Source: Pseudopyrenochaeta lycopersici
Lineage: Eukaryota; Ascomycota; Dothideomycetes; Pleosporales; Pseudopyrenochaetaceae
Reading direction: 5' to 3'
Length of the DNA stretch: 64,000 nt
Assembly (NCBI GenBank): GCA_003313425.1
Contig: NHZP01000034.1
Span: 62,001 to 126,000 of the forward strand
The translations under genes and the position numbers were made by a program. The notes beneath the pieces were generated by a model. The model was not told where the DNA came from and did no database searches. It saw only the letters and a program-made list of their open reading frames with translations. This document shows positions 31,259 through 43,607 of this stretch, one piece after another (within the stretch, counting starts at the first letter, position 1; each line of letters opens with the position of its first letter).

Positions 31259-32283
31259 CCTCGCCCTCGGGGCGCATATGGTCATACGGAAGTCCTCCAA
31301 CACCCCCGTCCTCTAGTCGATAGCCCTAGTACGGTTTGGGTTCCGCGTTGGAACATTGTACCGCCAGGGGTTGGTAAGGGCTGACAACCAGCTAGGACTC
31401 ACGCTGGTAATCACGCCGTAGCATCGTCATGCACGGAAAAAATCTGGGTTTTTCACCTAGTGTGCGCTCTTGAGCCAACTCCAAACCGGTTGAGGACTGA
31501 GAAAGGCGGCAAAGCGATGGGCTGTAGACGACACAAGGCCAGGGATGACGAAGCAGAATGCAGGCTGGGAATACCTGGGGAGCACTTAGCGGGCGAATGC
31601 TCTGACTGACGCATTGAGAACCCTTGCACATACTCGCTGGCACGTCGCTTCTGCACCATGGATCATCACCGAGGTCCTCTGCCAAAAGCCCTACCCGCTC
31701 ATGCCTTCCGGTATTGCCTAAGGGTAGGGGGTGCGTGAGTGCTGTAACCGTAACGTGAGCGCTCAGTCCACGTGGAAAAACTTTCTATAGCCTAAGGACT
31801 CACATGATGAACGCCTTGACATGCTCTGTCTATTGAGGCGAGGCGAGGCAAATCATATTACCTAGCAAGCGCATCGCCTGGCTTACCGGAAGTATTAGAG
31901 CTCGGACGCATATGATGCAGCCTGGTGCTCACCTTGACTTTGCAGCTTCCTTCAGTTCGACCATGGCTCGACGTGGCTCTATTCCGGCGATATATGCGGT
32001 ATGATCAATCTCCACGTGACTAAGAACCTGCACTTCACACTGGAACTGCTGGAAGGGCGTTGTAGAACGACAGTAGGAGTGATCTCAGTGACGAGTTATG
32101 ATTTATGGAAGTGGGATAGCCTGCTTGCCCTGAAGGCGTCGGTTAATCTGGTGGGTTTCAAGCGAAGTATTCAATTATATGGCGGCCAGGCAAAGAAAGC
32201 AACAAGGCAAATTCTTGGCAGCAGTAGTGTGGCCTCTGGCTGGCGCTAGTGGGAGGGAGGACATGTATAAATCTGTCCTCTGC
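31259..32283. other. intergenic, nothing recognised
   Basis: About 1 kb after hAT-3. Short minus-strand ORFs near 31392-31685 lack a recognisable product. Confidence 0.35.
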
Positions 32284-32745
32284 TTAAGATTTGATTTTTG
32301 ATAGCATGGCTTCACATCCAGGGCTAGGCGGATAGGGCATCAGCCGCGTGGAATAGGATATGCTTCCGCGCATCAAGCGAAGTTCTTTTGGCATGAAAAC
32401 GATCACGGCCATTCGACTACTCATGCTGATGAGCGGGGCAAGGCGCGGGTCCCCCATCAGGGGCCGCAGGCGCTCGTACTCATCGTCCCTGGTTTCGGGA
32501 GCCTGTAGCCACCGCCTCTCGCACAGATACAGGAACACCTGCAGCGGAACGCTGTTGTTAGCAATGCTGCCGTACCAGTCGACCCACACCATCTGGGCCG
32601 TGACGTGGATGTGGCCCAGACTCATTGGCTCAGTGCAGGCACGAACCCACGCCGTCATCCCGGCGACGGACTCGTCTGCGACTATCCGCGGCAGGATAGC
32701 CTGGTTCTCGCCCATTATGGCGCATACCGCGTTGTGCGCGACCAT
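32284..32745 (-). CDS. hypothetical protein, possibly partial
   Basis: ORF of 153 aa from an ATG in a locally GC-rich block. It has ordinary protein composition (SIANNSVPLQVFLYLCERRWL, ETRDDEYERLRPLMGDPRL). The same frame is open further upstream (33252-32758) and is separated only by a TGA at 32760-32758, so the real gene may extend upstream with an intron across that stop. No domain recognised and no clear splice pair chosen. Confidence 0.38.
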   Translation of the reverse strand: MVAHNAVCAIMGENQAILPRIVADESVAGMTAWVRACTEPMSLGHIHVTAQMVWVDWYGSIANNSVPLQVFLYLCERRWLQAPETRDDEYERLRPLMGDPRLAPLISMSSRMAVIVFMPKELRLMRGSISYSTRLMPYPPSPGCEAMLSKIKS

Positions 32746-35047
32746 GAGAAACTCAGCTCAACCTCTCTTGCCATCCCGTCCATCAAACAATCTTCCATAA
32801 CTAGTCTGCAAAAGTATACGCCGACAAGAGTCGCGAGGGGGAGCTGGGCCATTGACGTAGGGGTTTCTACTTGTTACACATTGACGCCTAGGCGCCGTCG
32901 ACAAAACATATGGATGAAGTACGGCCTGGGGTCGTGTTAGGTCATTGAGGGCGTAACGGCGGCGCACGGATGTCTGTGGGAAAGGTATGGTCAGATTTTG
33001 TCTGCTTTCCCGGCGGCAGGAGCACCAGTCGCAAGGGCCAAGCCAAATCGGTATCCCAGCGCGTGGAACAGGAGTAGGGCCACTTACACAAACAAGATGG
33101 CTGGACATCTGTGCGTTACTGGTAATGTTATTTTGTGGAGACATGCTGTCTATGCATGGTGACCCACAATAACACTGGCATTCCACGGCTGGGCGATGCT
33201 CGGGTAGGAAGTCGCTGTGCTGTGCTAGCATGCCTCCACCCTGACCACCCAAGACGATAGCTTCCCCATTGAATCCCGGAGGCTTTCGAGTAGTATCGCA
33301 TTTCCATTATAAAATGCGATTGGCCTAACTGTAGGCGTTGCAAAACCATCAAGCAATTGTTAAAAGGTGATACAAGTGTCTACACCGCATAACTGAGTTT
33401 ATATAAGAGCAAAGAAGAATAACGGCTTAAGTCAGTATAGATTCATTCTAAGTTACTTCTTTTGCTTCATATCTCTTATCCATCTATGTTGACATTGATC
33501 TACAAAGACTCAGGGTGTCGAATTTTCGATATGTTCGTGTATCATAGAAGATTGGCGCCAGCGATATTCACCTCGCGCGTGAGCATCCGCTCCATCCACT
33601 CAACCAATCACCTCACTCCAGCGGAATAGCGCCTCTTATGGGGATCCAAATCTGGTCTACCAGAACCAATATCTCAGAACCCGCCTCTTCTCCAGCCAGT
33701 CCAACTGCCAATTTACCGCTCCGAATCGTCCACCTGGGCTGCTGCTTGAACTATATGGCAGTGCATTGGACAGCGTAAGTGAGTCCCCCTGTCATAGCTA
33801 CGAGAAAGCGTCTGCAGATCATATAACTTCGCTTGCGGCGGCGTCGTTCTAAGCCTGCTTTACATCTATCCGCCAACATTAGAAGCGACCTAGGGCTGGA
33901 CTTCGGAATAAGTTACTATTTTCCTTTACAATCGCTGCAGTTCTCATCTAATCGATATTCTCTGCCAATATGTCAGTGACACAGAATATTCTACAGGACT
34001 ATTCTTACATAGCAACAACGTTTGCAGGACATCGTTTATGAGTCTCTTGATACTTCGTACACCATGCGCGCACAACAAAACGCAAATGAGAGCACTTGTA
34101 CTGAACTTGAGTATAATCACACATATCAAAGTAATGATGCGATATAAGTGCCGTAGTTACGTGCACTCGACGCTCTTATAGGTCTTTGAAAGATACTCCC
34201 GCAATAGTTGTCAATTACTCGAAAGATATCTCTTCATGCGATGTGACGTTATAATTCGCTACGACGCGCACACGGCCGTAACCCCAGCAGAGAACCGGTG
34301 GAGAGTTCGAAATGGAGGCTTGCACGTCGCTTTGGGGCGTTTCAGGGTGATGCCTGTTTGACTAGCCGCTAACGACATTTGTGCTCTCTACCTCTCCTTG
34401 TTGGGCTCCATCATTAGCCGTATCTTTTCCTGCGGTTCTCACCACACTAGTTTGCTCCCTCTCCCCGCTCCTTTCTGGTTTCCTAGGACCTCCATCACGT
34501 CTCTATCGAGCGTTCGACATTTCGGTCGCATTATCCTTGCCTATCGCCTTCCTCTTTCCGAGCCCTCAAACCTGCACATTCACTCATATGTCAATGAAAG
34601 AGGCAGAAGAGGCTGGCCACAAGCCCAAGGACGACGAGCAGCACGGCCAATAGACCATTTCAGCCTGTCAACAAAGTCTCAATTAGGAACCACTCTACGA
34701 ATAAAATGCAATGATAAACGAGCAGGAATGACAGCATACGGCTCGAAGCCGGATTTGATTAAAGTGCCCGAGATCTGACAAATGCACAATAGTCCTCCAG
34801 CCCGACAGGGCTTTGAAAATTTTCTGCATGACTTCAGATATTGAGTAAAAAAAGATCCCCTTACTGTATGAAGTATCATAGAGTGGCAATCTCTAGAGTG
34901 TGCAGGCTGCATAACGGCATCTCTGTTAGCATACTGGTGCAGAAGCATTTTGCAAATGAAGACATAGATAATAACGACGGCGGTTGCCTTGAATTAGCTA
35001 CATCATATATCCGCCCGAAATGCGAATATAGAAGACTGTAACTTTGC
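32746..35047. other. mostly non-coding, one open frame unexplained
   Basis: A minus-strand frame at 32758-33252 is open but has no ATG start and no recognised domain; it may be an upstream exon of the 32284-32745 ORF. The rest, to 35047, shows only short overlapping ORFs. Confidence 0.35.
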
Positions 35048-35578
35048 CTACATAAATTTCCACCAAAAAGCCGCGAAAGCCACGGGAAAGATCGCCCATT
35101 TGCCCAGAGAGTGATGTACTTCCGCGTTTTCAGTGTCCAGCTCTTTCATGATCTGAATGACGTCCTGGCATGATTTTTCCACGCCTTCCGCATACTTTCT
35201 CGTCTCTTCGAAAACAGCAAGACGAGCTTGATTGTGACGCTCTGTTTCGTTGAGAATGATTGAATAACTATGTCCTACACTATACATACCTATCTCCTCT
35301 TCGCTGTACCAACGCTTACGGATAGTTTCTGCATCATCGTCGCTGAAAGAGTAAACTAGGTGTCTACCATCACGTTCGGGGGTAGGTTTGATTTCGTCAA
35401 CAGAGGTAGGTTTGAGGTCTTCCAGAGCACTAGGAGTCTCTCCACGGTACAAAAAGACCATGAAATATTTAAAATCATCTTTGGTGAGCATACCCGCAGC
35501 AGCTCTAGCCGAAAATTCTTCTTGTGTCTCAGAACTCTGCGGCAGAACTTGAATGAAAAGAGGATATTGAGGCGCCAT
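35048..35578 (-). CDS. hypothetical C-tail-anchored protein
   Basis: Single-exon ORF of 176 aa from an ATG at 35578. It is hydrophilic and acidic, with Ser/Thr-Glu-rich segments and a likely helical stretch (NQARLAVFEETRKYAEGVEKSCQ, shown only in part: ETRKYAEGVEKSCQDVIQI). It ends in a short hydrophobic segment, KWAIFPVAFAAFWWKFM. That layout suggests a tail-anchored protein facing the cytosol. A TATA-like box lies about 63 bp upstream. No family recognised. It is the first of several unrecognised genes between 35 and 46.7 kb. Confidence 0.65.
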   Translation of the reverse strand: MAPQYPLFIQVLPQSSETQEEFSARAAAGMLTKDDFKYFMVFLYRGETPSALEDLKPTSVDEIKPTPERDGRHLVYSFSDDDAETIRKRWYSEEEIGMYSVGHSYSIILNETERHNQARLAVFEETRKYAEGVEKSCQDVIQIMKELDTENAEVHHSLGKWAIFPVAFAAFWWKFM

Positions 35579-35640
35579 GGTGGTTGGGTTATGTGTGCGT
35601 TTGATGGAATATGGGCCATTTGATGCGGTATCAGACCATG

Positions 35641-35650
35641 CTTTTATATC
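35641..35650 (-). promoter_or_regulatory. TATA-like box of the tail-anchored protein gene
   Basis: GATATAAAAG read on the minus strand, 63-72 bp upstream of the ATG at 35578. Confidence 0.45.
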
Positions 35651-36521
35651 AGCAACCGACAGCTATGAAAACGAAAGAAGCGGTGATGAAATGGCAGACT
35701 CGCCACCCTCACCCTTGCTAACATATCTATGTCTCAAAACACGGACATTGATCTGACGAATCAAGAAGACTAGCGATGAGGGTCCTTACCTGTTCCCATT
35801 CTAGCCCTCGGAAATCCCGCACCTAGAAGTGGAGCAAAGCCAATGAAGGATATGAATAGGCCCGGGGCAGATCTATGATATCAAAATAGCTTAGGCGTTG
35901 CTGTAGGAATTTTACAGCAATCCAATTACAAGAATCAGTACTTAATTTACAATCAAGCTGTTTACAAAGGTGACTAGTGGTGTGGTGCAGGTTTAATGCA
36001 CGTCCAATAAATATGCCAGAGCGTTGGGAACCGGGGAGGGAGGGGGATGAAGAATAACTGGATAAACATGATCATTCACGAGAAGTTGCATATGCTTCTT
36101 CGCAGCTAGTACGTCAGGCTAATGCGGGATCACAGGCTTCCATCCTCCGACGGAGTAGCCAGCGCACAGATCTGACGTTAGGTAAGAAGGGAAAGCCTGG
36201 CACGAAATAGTGAGTAAGTTTAGACGACAAGCTATGAGATTTCACCAGCGGCGAGGCGTTTGCCGGCGCTGTCTAGCATTCTTCTTCTCCACAAGCTTTT
36301 GTATGATTGATCTAGATAAAAAGCGCCAGGAGCTGTAGCCGGCTGCTTGCCAGCCCTATGTTGCTACCCGCAGTTGGATCAGATGATAGTTGGGATCATG
36401 CGTGGTGGGTAACGGTTGTACTGATATTAAAAAGGAGTTATTTACATGAGGACACAATGTGCGGCGAAACGGAAGACGGTAACGGCGAAGGTTATAAGTA
36501 ATTACAGTAGAGGCGTCCAGA
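35651..36521. other. intergenic, nothing recognised
   Basis: 870 bp between the tail-anchored protein gene and the 3' end of the Zn2Cys6 regulator. No gene seen. Confidence 0.4.
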
Positions 36522-39249
36522 TCAGCCACACAGATCCTTTGACCAGTATAGCTTCTGCTGTTGCCAGACATTCTCAAGGATTTCGAGGTCCATCTTCAGG
36601 ATCGGTGAGTTGGGCGCACCTTCAGAAAGTACACCGATTGTCCGTACAAAGAGCGCGGTGAGGTTTGGCTTGGTCAGCTTCGTGCCTGAAGGCAAGTATT
36701 TACGAAGTGGGGATCTGGCCACCGCAGTGAGGACCATTATATTCCCGAATTGTCTGCAGACGTTAGCTCGTACAAAAGCCGCAACTAGGTACTTACGCGT
36801 GAAGTGTGCCGAAAATATTAGTAACGACGAGTCGTTCTGTCCGAGTGCTCTTGAATTCCTCGTAGGAACTGTCCGGATCGGCACCAACACGATCAAAAGC
36901 GATCGTACTCCGAATCGCGGCGTCTATGCATTGGCAGGCAATTTCAATGACTTGTCGCTGATCTTCCGCCAGATCCGCGGTAGCTGCTCGTGAGTTCTGC
37001 TGAGACAACGAGTCAAAGGTATGTATCGCAATCCTCAAGTATGGTCGTAGGATCATGTAGAGTCCTCCGTAGTATTTAGCGCGTAGTCGGGCGATGTTGA
37101 GGTTTGTCGCAGGGGGATCTTCGTCATTCCATGCCAACTCCAGCGATAACAACTTTCTCCAACTTTCCAGCACATCCACATGGCATCTTGCATATTCGGC
37201 AACCTCTTTGAGATTCCTTGCATCGAAGCTCTTGTGACCGCCTAAGCTGTGTTAGCATAGCACGCAAAACTAACCTATTAGTACTTACTACCACCATACA
37301 AAGCATTATGCCACTCATTAAGAATCACTCGAAGCCAGATTTGGCTGGAATATATCATCATCATAGAAGTTTCTTCTCTTTCTTCGAAATCTTCTGGATA
37401 CATGATATCATTCTGGTATCTAGATGCGCTGCTTGCTGGCAGGGTAGCTAATTCGGCTCGAATGTCCCTAAGAGTTGACGGTTAGTAGACGGTGGCAGTA
37501 CGGAAATGAGGCAACCAACGATTCCAGTTGCATACATGTCCAGTAGATGCGCATAATCAAGTTTAGCCTATATCGCTCTGAAGAGGACAGCGATGCCTTA
37601 ATGTCCGGATAGGTCTTGCGGCGAAGTTTGTTATAGTCCCTGTCCAAAGTTATCAAATGCGGTCTAATATGAGAAAAGCAGCTGAGCTTACGGTCTAATC
37701 AAGACTTCAGTAACACGGCAAGCGCCCACGATCCAACTCCAGCTCTCCAAGACTCGACTATACTGGCTTAAGTATAAAGTAGCCAGGATCATGGCTTGCG
37801 CGTGTGCGGCTGTGTTACCACCATGCTGATACCCAAGGATGTCCGTAGCATAGGCAAAATAGGCCATGCCCGGAAGAATTTCGATGTTACGAGGTCGATC
37901 TTCCGAAGATTCATTGTCGACGCTAGCGTTGTGGCGTGGAAAGTCTCCAGTGTAGCCCCGTGCACGCTTTGCGGTAGCGCTCGAATCGTTTTGAGGTGCG
38001 GGTAGAACTTTGCCCTTATAAGAACACACCTTTCCAAGTGCGAGGATAAGAAGTACAATGGCATTCTGAAGGGACCGCTCAATTGCGCCTCCTGGGAAGC
38101 ACGGCTCGCCGAAGTGGCTAGTTGATCGTCCCCTCTTGATGCCAGGACGGCCGGGGATGGGCATAGCGTTGGCCTGTTCACTAAATTCCTCGATCATTCT
38201 GTGGATCTCTCTGGGGTCTAAGAAAGGGTGGAGGCTGTGCATGTTCTGCATGTAAGAATCGCGCAGCTGCCCAAGAACTTGGGTATCGAAGTTGGGTCTT
38301 CCGTCCGGAGCCAAGCCGCCCTCGAATCTTGTGGACTCTTGGTATGAACTGCCGTTTATTGGGCTTGAGTTAGACTTATCCGATGGTGGATGATCCTCTT
38401 TTCCGGGTGCTGGAGAAGAGACATTAGAATAGGTGCTGCCTTCTGGGCTTCCAGGTTCTTCTCCTGCGCCCCAGATACGGAGAAGCCCTCGATTCTGCTC
38501 AACCTGCATGGCATAGTCGGAAACCTTCTGGTTTTTTTCTTTGAGGTTATTCAAATAATCAACACCCACAATAAAAGGAAGCATTGATGACCACTCTTCC
38601 AATAGCATGTGGGCTGGCGTGGTATGATCACTCTGAAGGCCAACATTCTCGTTCGAGCCGTCGGTGCCGCTGTAGTCGCTTCTTACGCTATCGACAGATG
38701 TTGCTGGCCCTGGGGCCACAACCAGCATACCTTCTCGCTTAATTGGAGTCGACGTATTTGGCTCTCCAGAAGGAACCAATAGTAGTACCCTCTCGAGCAT
38801 CTCAAAGACGTTGCTCAAAACTCCGCTCATACCGTCGACGGTCTCTTGAATCTTCTTCATGCCTCTGTCTTGCCTACGAAGCATTAGCATACTTCTGGTT
38901 GGTGGGGATGTGTTACATACTTCTGCGGTGGGGCATCCATGTATTGGCAATCGAAATTGTTATCTCGGCAGGGCTGACATGGTCTGGCTTCGTCACATTT
39001 CTGCTTGCGCAATCGACAGTGGTTGCAAGCTTGAGTCGCCCGAACCACTTTCCTTAATTGACTTCCTGGGCCTGGATCAGGAGTTGGCGCACAAGGGACG
39101 GGTTCGCCATTGAACCGAAGTGGCGACAATATATTCTGCGGGAACCCAACTACTTGACCATATGACGGTAGAGGGTGTGGTTCTGGAGGTGGGCCACCAC
39201 TCTGATTATTCAAGTTGGTCGGGTACGCGAGTTCGAAAGATTGGGCCAT
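36522..39249 (-). CDS. Zn2Cys6 fungal transcription factor, six exons
   Basis: Exons: 39249-38921, 38873-37692, 37639-37520, 37467-37289, 37241-36797 and 36753-36522. All five introns are 43-52 bp with GT...AG ends, and the join is 2487 nt, 828 aa, in frame throughout. The Zn cluster at residues 75-101 has six cysteines spaced C-x2-C-x6-C-x5-C-x2-C-x6-C. A Gly/Ser/Pro-rich linker and a short leucine-rich stretch (FEMLERVLLLV) follow. The middle region from about residue 250 has the fungal-trans pattern, with HSLHPFLDP, ILALGKV, LATLYLSQYSRVLESWSWIVGACRV and YWTCMQLES. It is probably a nuclear DNA-binding regulator; its targets are unknown. The adjacent membrane-protein gene at 39560-40309 lies upstream in the same orientation. 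Confidence 0.92.
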
Positions 39250-39559
39250 GCTATTGTCGTTTCGTGCAGGAAGGCAACTGGTGAAGAGCGGTAAGGCAAA
39301 AATGAAGGACGAAGGATGTCCTAGCCTCGCTGTGGGGGTGCATATGTACCAGAGAAGAACCCTGCATTTTTGGCATCGTCTGGATCAGGATTTAGGGGCT
39401 TGGGTGGCGCAAAGTGCGCGTCTTCCTTAGCGCGGCCACCATTAGCTTTGGTGCTGAGCAATCAAGCGAATGTTTGGGGAAGGCGTTCAAGGAACGAATC
39501 CATGCTAGGGATCCAGAGAAATGATGCCAGTTCATTGGGATTACTCTACTATCTAGCAA

Positions 39560-40309
39560 CTACCAGCCCCTTCTGTATTTGGCGATATCCTGCTTGAATT
39601 TTATCCCACAGGAGCCTGCGAACCATTTTCGTGATGTCAAGGGAAGCTTAATGAGTGGAAGACCAGCTGTGAGTTCATGAAGTGGTTGTATCGTAAGCGT
39701 ATACTTGTGTTCTCCAGTGAGAAGAACCTCCTCTTCGAAAGTGTGAAGGATCCCCGTGCAGTCCTTGCCATCCATTTCGTACCCCAATTCTTCGTCTAAG
39801 TTGCTGGTCAATTGGAGGCTTCGCACGGTATCAGGTCTGAACAGGTGCCGCTTCTCTCCACACATTTCAGCCAAACAGCCACCGGCAATCTTTTTTGTTT
39901 CTTTCTGCAACTCCTGGACGGTTCTGACGTGATCGCTATTGAATTTATTACGCAGGTAAAGGGTAGCGAGCACGGCTGTTGTTCCGAGTGGCCGCTTGTC
40001 AGGGGTGTGAACGATGTCGGTTGCATTGTCACCATTAAGGATGCTCCACAGCTTTTCGCTAACTCCTATGCTTGGATTATAAGGCTCTTCCGTGCTGTTT
40101 TGGAAGGAAATATTGTCTGACTTTGGCTGAACAGGGATCCGCGTGGGAGTAGGAGGTTCTCGGGTTCTTTTCTTCTTAGACTGGGAGCATTGTTGTATCC
40201 ACTGGGACAGAAAAACTAAGACATAAACTACGATGGCTGCATCACGTAGTGTCTCTAAGGGTAGCCGCATGATGGGTGGTGCAGAATCATGAGAGGTAAT
40301 GGTACACAT
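39560..40309 (-). CDS. hypothetical membrane-anchored protein
   Basis: Single-exon ORF of 249 aa from an ATG at 40309. Residues about 20-40 form a hydrophobic helix (AAIVVYVLVFLSQWI) followed by a basic KKKRTREP stretch, consistent with a signal anchor with its positive side following the helix. The remainder is soluble, with Glu/Lys-rich segments and three cysteines between about residues 143 and 185. No recognised domain. It lies 310 bp upstream of the Zn2Cys6 gene in the same direction. Confidence 0.6.
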   Translation of the reverse strand: MCTITSHDSAPPIMRLPLETLRDAAIVVYVLVFLSQWIQQCSQSKKKRTREPPTPTRIPVQPKSDNISFQNSTEEPYNPSIGVSEKLWSILNGDNATDIVHTPDKRPLGTTAVLATLYLRNKFNSDHVRTVQELQKETKKIAGGCLAEMCGEKRHLFRPDTVRSLQLTSNLDEELGYEMDGKDCTGILHTFEEEVLLTGEHKYTLTIQPLHELTAGLPLIKLPLTSRKWFAGSCGIKFKQDIAKYRRGW

Positions 40310-40815
40310 CTAGACCTTTATCCTAATCATCCAGCTGGGCTTGACAGACCAGGCTTGATGAGGCTCTGCAGGGGCGAGAACTGCGGTGAGATTCAGCAGA
40401 GATACTGCATAGAGTTGGAAGTAGAACAGTAAATTGGCACATCATGATCTTTGTTGAACCTAGGAATTCTGGCACAACATCGCTGAAAGCGGCGTTTAAG
40501 CGGTTCTCGCCGATCGTACACGCACGGCATGCATCTGCAGGAAGGCAAGCACCCCAGCAAGCTGGATGCCCACTAAAACAGACCTGGGTCAAGACTTTGG
40601 TCAGAATCTTATTGCCGCAATGGCATATCGCCAGCTTGCAAACTTGCGGGGAAGAACCCAATTGGCTTTCTTAGGAAAGACAGCCCGCAAAATTGACACA
40701 GGGGGCAGTAGAGTTGGGCGAGCCGTCCAAAACTTCCAGGTGAGCAGGAGGAACCAACCATGTCTCTGTGGCGAATCATCGTGGTAACGTACTAGACCCA
40801 ATAGTGTTGTTCGTA

Positions 40816-40870
40816 CGCTAAACCAAATTTTGACGGCCCCTCGAGGGGCCGTCAAAACAATGGTTTAGCG
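40816..40870. repeat. 55-bp near-perfect palindrome
   Basis: Arms CGCTAAACC...TTTTGACGGCCCC and GGGGCCGTCAAAA...GGTTTAGCG meet at a central TCGA. Only about three positions in each arm do not pair. It lies 54 bp before the ATG of the 40925 gene, in its leader or promoter. It could be a foldback element or a dyad operator-like site; neither is shown. Confidence 0.85.
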
Positions 40871-40924
40871 TTGGCACTTCTTGTTACCCCACAGAATTCT
40901 TCTGCTTTCGCCTTTCCTCCGCAG

Positions 40925-42594
40925 ATGGCTCACACAAGAGAACAGCGTATTGGGGATTTCAAGGGAAGCCTAGTCGACTATTCTAGATATTTGGAGAATC
41001 TTGTCTATCAATTACAGGCGCAAGTATCGCATTTGCATCAACAATATGGACATCAACACACGGTGCCTATCCCCAGGCAGCCTTCGACACGGCAACCTAT
41101 TCAGAGCCAACCATCAACGGCGCGAGTTGTTCAGGGCCAGCCATTGATGCAGCAACTGCTTAGAAGCCCTATTTTTCAATTTGAAACCCCAGAGTCTCAG
41201 GCCAAAAAAGCCAAAAAAGTCAAAAAAGCCACTAAGCCATCCATCCACCGGTGGAGAGATCAGATAGATGGGTTTTTAAGTCAAGTACCAAAAGATGAAG
41301 ACAGTTGGTCAGCCAAGAGAAAACAAACCCACCTTCACAAACCGGAAGCGGTCATCCACACGTTCTGTCTTCTCACATGTCGTTCTCCGCAAGTACGCTC
41401 TTTAATGATCGGCGATGCACCAAGCGACGAAGCAAGCATTCTTGATCTCCTTGAACAATACGGTGGATCCACACATGCACTGGGAGCACATAAGGCTTAC
41501 GCGACACAGATAGCTCACTACAGTACGCTGCTGTTCGTCTGCCTTGCCGTTGTTGCCCTCCGGACTGGATCCGATGTAGAGGCAGTGGATGGTCATATGA
41601 AAAAGTTCCTCACTGACCAACAGGGGAAAGAGTGCACATCAGGAAATACGTATCTGTCGCGGCTTCGAACTGGGGCGCTATGGGCGGTCAGGCGTATGGA
41701 TGAGCTGTACGAGAAAGGCCTGAAGCACAGGGGCCCCGAGATATTCGTCCTCTGTGTGTTTCTCACAACCGTTATCGCGAACAACAGCTAAACGAATTAA
41801 TAGGTGGTCTGTCTATACACTCCTATAGAAAATTCGCACAATGCCAAGGAACGGAGAAATTTACGAGTGAAGTCGTTGTTTGCGAACCGCCCAAGGGAGA
41901 GCTACAGGCCGATCTTCCCTTTTACATACCATTCTTGATCAAGATCATACTCGGCGACAGATGCAGGTAAGAGTGATTACCTTTAGCGGGTATGTAGCTA
42001 ATTAGATGGATAGTCTTGATCAAATTAACGAAGCTTTGGGGACGCGTCTTCGCCATAGAACGTTTGATGAGTGGGCTTATGCTGCCTGGATGAGAATGGA
42101 CTCGTTGCTAAGAATCGAATGTCCGCTGCGAGCTCGCAAGAGGCGGAGGGTGACACATGATGAAGGTGAGTCTTCTCTAGCATGAGACTTGGGTTTTGGT
42201 TATGGCTAACTAATTGCCAGAAATCTGCGAGGAACGGGATAATTCGTTCATAGCAACCAGACCAGATGGGGACGTCTGCACTACCTCCAAGACCGCCGCT
42301 GCGGATTCAACCCAAGACGATTTGGAGGGAATAGTCAGCCTGTTGCAGAAACTCATTGTTAACGCGCCCCCAGACCACACCCCGGACCACATCGATAGCC
42401 AGGAGCTGCGCGATGTATCACGTGATGTATCAGAGCGCTGTAGTTCCAGCCTGCATAGGCTCATCCAAGGAACAGAACGAATGTACTTTGACGCGAATCA
42501 GCCGCCGTCCGCAGTTGTATCTATAGGGCAATTAGATTTCGAGGAGGATGAGCAGATGTTACTGAACCTCGACCGGTTCGGGACATACTCGTAG
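40925..42594 (+). CDS. orphan nuclear-type protein, four exons
   Basis: Exons 40925-41753, 41804-41966, 42014-42165 and 42221-42594 join to 1518 nt, 505 aa, in frame. Introns are 47-55 bp; intron 1 has a GCTAAAC branch site and intron 3 has GCTAAC. The N-terminus has a helical stretch (YSRYLENLVYQLQAQVSHL) that may form a coiled coil, then a Gln/Pro-rich linker and a Lys-rich run (KKAKKVKKATK). A conserved-looking globular part follows, with IPFLIKIILGD then SLDQINEALGT across intron 2. A strong basic cluster, RARKRRRV, suggests nuclear import. The C-terminal third is acidic. No domain recognised. The 3' end overlaps the convergent gene by 74 bp. Confidence 0.75.
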
Positions 42595-43298
42595 TTACAT
42601 TGCCCTCACACCCCGGCAATAATCGATTGAATTTAGTCTCATGCTCTTTGAAGGTGGACATTGGTATTATGAGAAAAGGAATCCAGGGCGGCACTATTTC
42701 GAACTGGGCATCTTCAAGCACTAAGGTGACTTCTTCAGGAAGCAACTCCACCTTGCAGCCGTTCTTCGCATTCGGAAAATTGCATAGTTGAAGGGTTGCT
42801 TCATTGCGAGCGTCGTCCGGAATTTGCAGGAACTGAAGAAGTTCTTTGAGGTCATCGGATATCTGGCGACTTGCAAGAACTTTGAGGGTATTCTTGAATG
42901 TATCAATAGGTATTGGAAGAGGGTAAAGAATGGCCGCTTCATTTCTTGGTGCCCAGAACATGCCTTTGACCAGGAAACCTATCGCTGGTGGTCTTGCCTT
43001 CCTAATCTTCGCTCCTGCCATAGTGGCTATCATGCGCTGCACACCGGGTGTCTTTACGCATATTAGTTATTGTTCTTATGATATTAGCATTCTACATGCG
43101 TACCATCGTCTCAATAACTTCATTAGTTAGATCATTGAAGTCATTTACCCATGTGAATCTGAATAGCAAAAAGCCATTTTCGCTTGTAGGTACCTTCTTG
43201 ATGCCTTCTAGATACGAAACAGTCCCTAGGTCCGGAGTAACCTTAGAGACAAGCTTTTGTACACTTGGTGGTGCAGTCAGAGTTGCATACAAGGCCAT
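42521..43298 (-). CDS. orphan protein, two exons, overlapping its neighbour
   Basis: Exon 1 is 43298-43104, the intron is 43103-43037 (67 bp, GTACGC...TGCAG, with an ACTAAT-like branch site), and exon 2 is 43036-42521. The join gives 236 aa. The upstream frame continues only to a TTG, so the ATG at 43298 is preferred. The protein is mixed alpha/beta in look, with FRFTWVNDFNDLTNEVIE and a basic KIRKARPP stretch, then hydrophobic IVPPWIPFLIIPM. No domain recognised. Its last 74 bp are antisense to the coding end of the 40925-42594 gene; the C-terminal 25 residues may therefore be less constrained. Confidence 0.68.
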
Positions 43299-43607
43299 GG
43301 TGGAGTTCAACAAAGTTTTCTGGCTTGTATGGGGATTTGGGAACAGTAGGCAAATGTCAGAGTAGGACGACGTCGGAGGCTTTTAAACAGTAACCAAACC
43401 AACTAACATGGCATATAGATTTGGCTAAGCTCTTTGAAATGGTATTTCATTCGGTTTAGGTTTACCGAGAACTTTGGATATAGAGGGGTAGGCGGGTTAC
43501 ATTACGTCAGCTAAAGTTACGCGGAAAAACGATCTTCCCAGTAGTCAAGTAACTCGGCGGTTGCATCGGCATAACAACAGAAACAATGCTTCAAACATTC
43601 CGGATAG

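Noticed and set aside
40816..40870. Helitron 3' terminal hairpin
   Set aside because: The dyad is far longer than Helitron hairpins and is not followed by CTRR, and no Rep/helicase gene is present.
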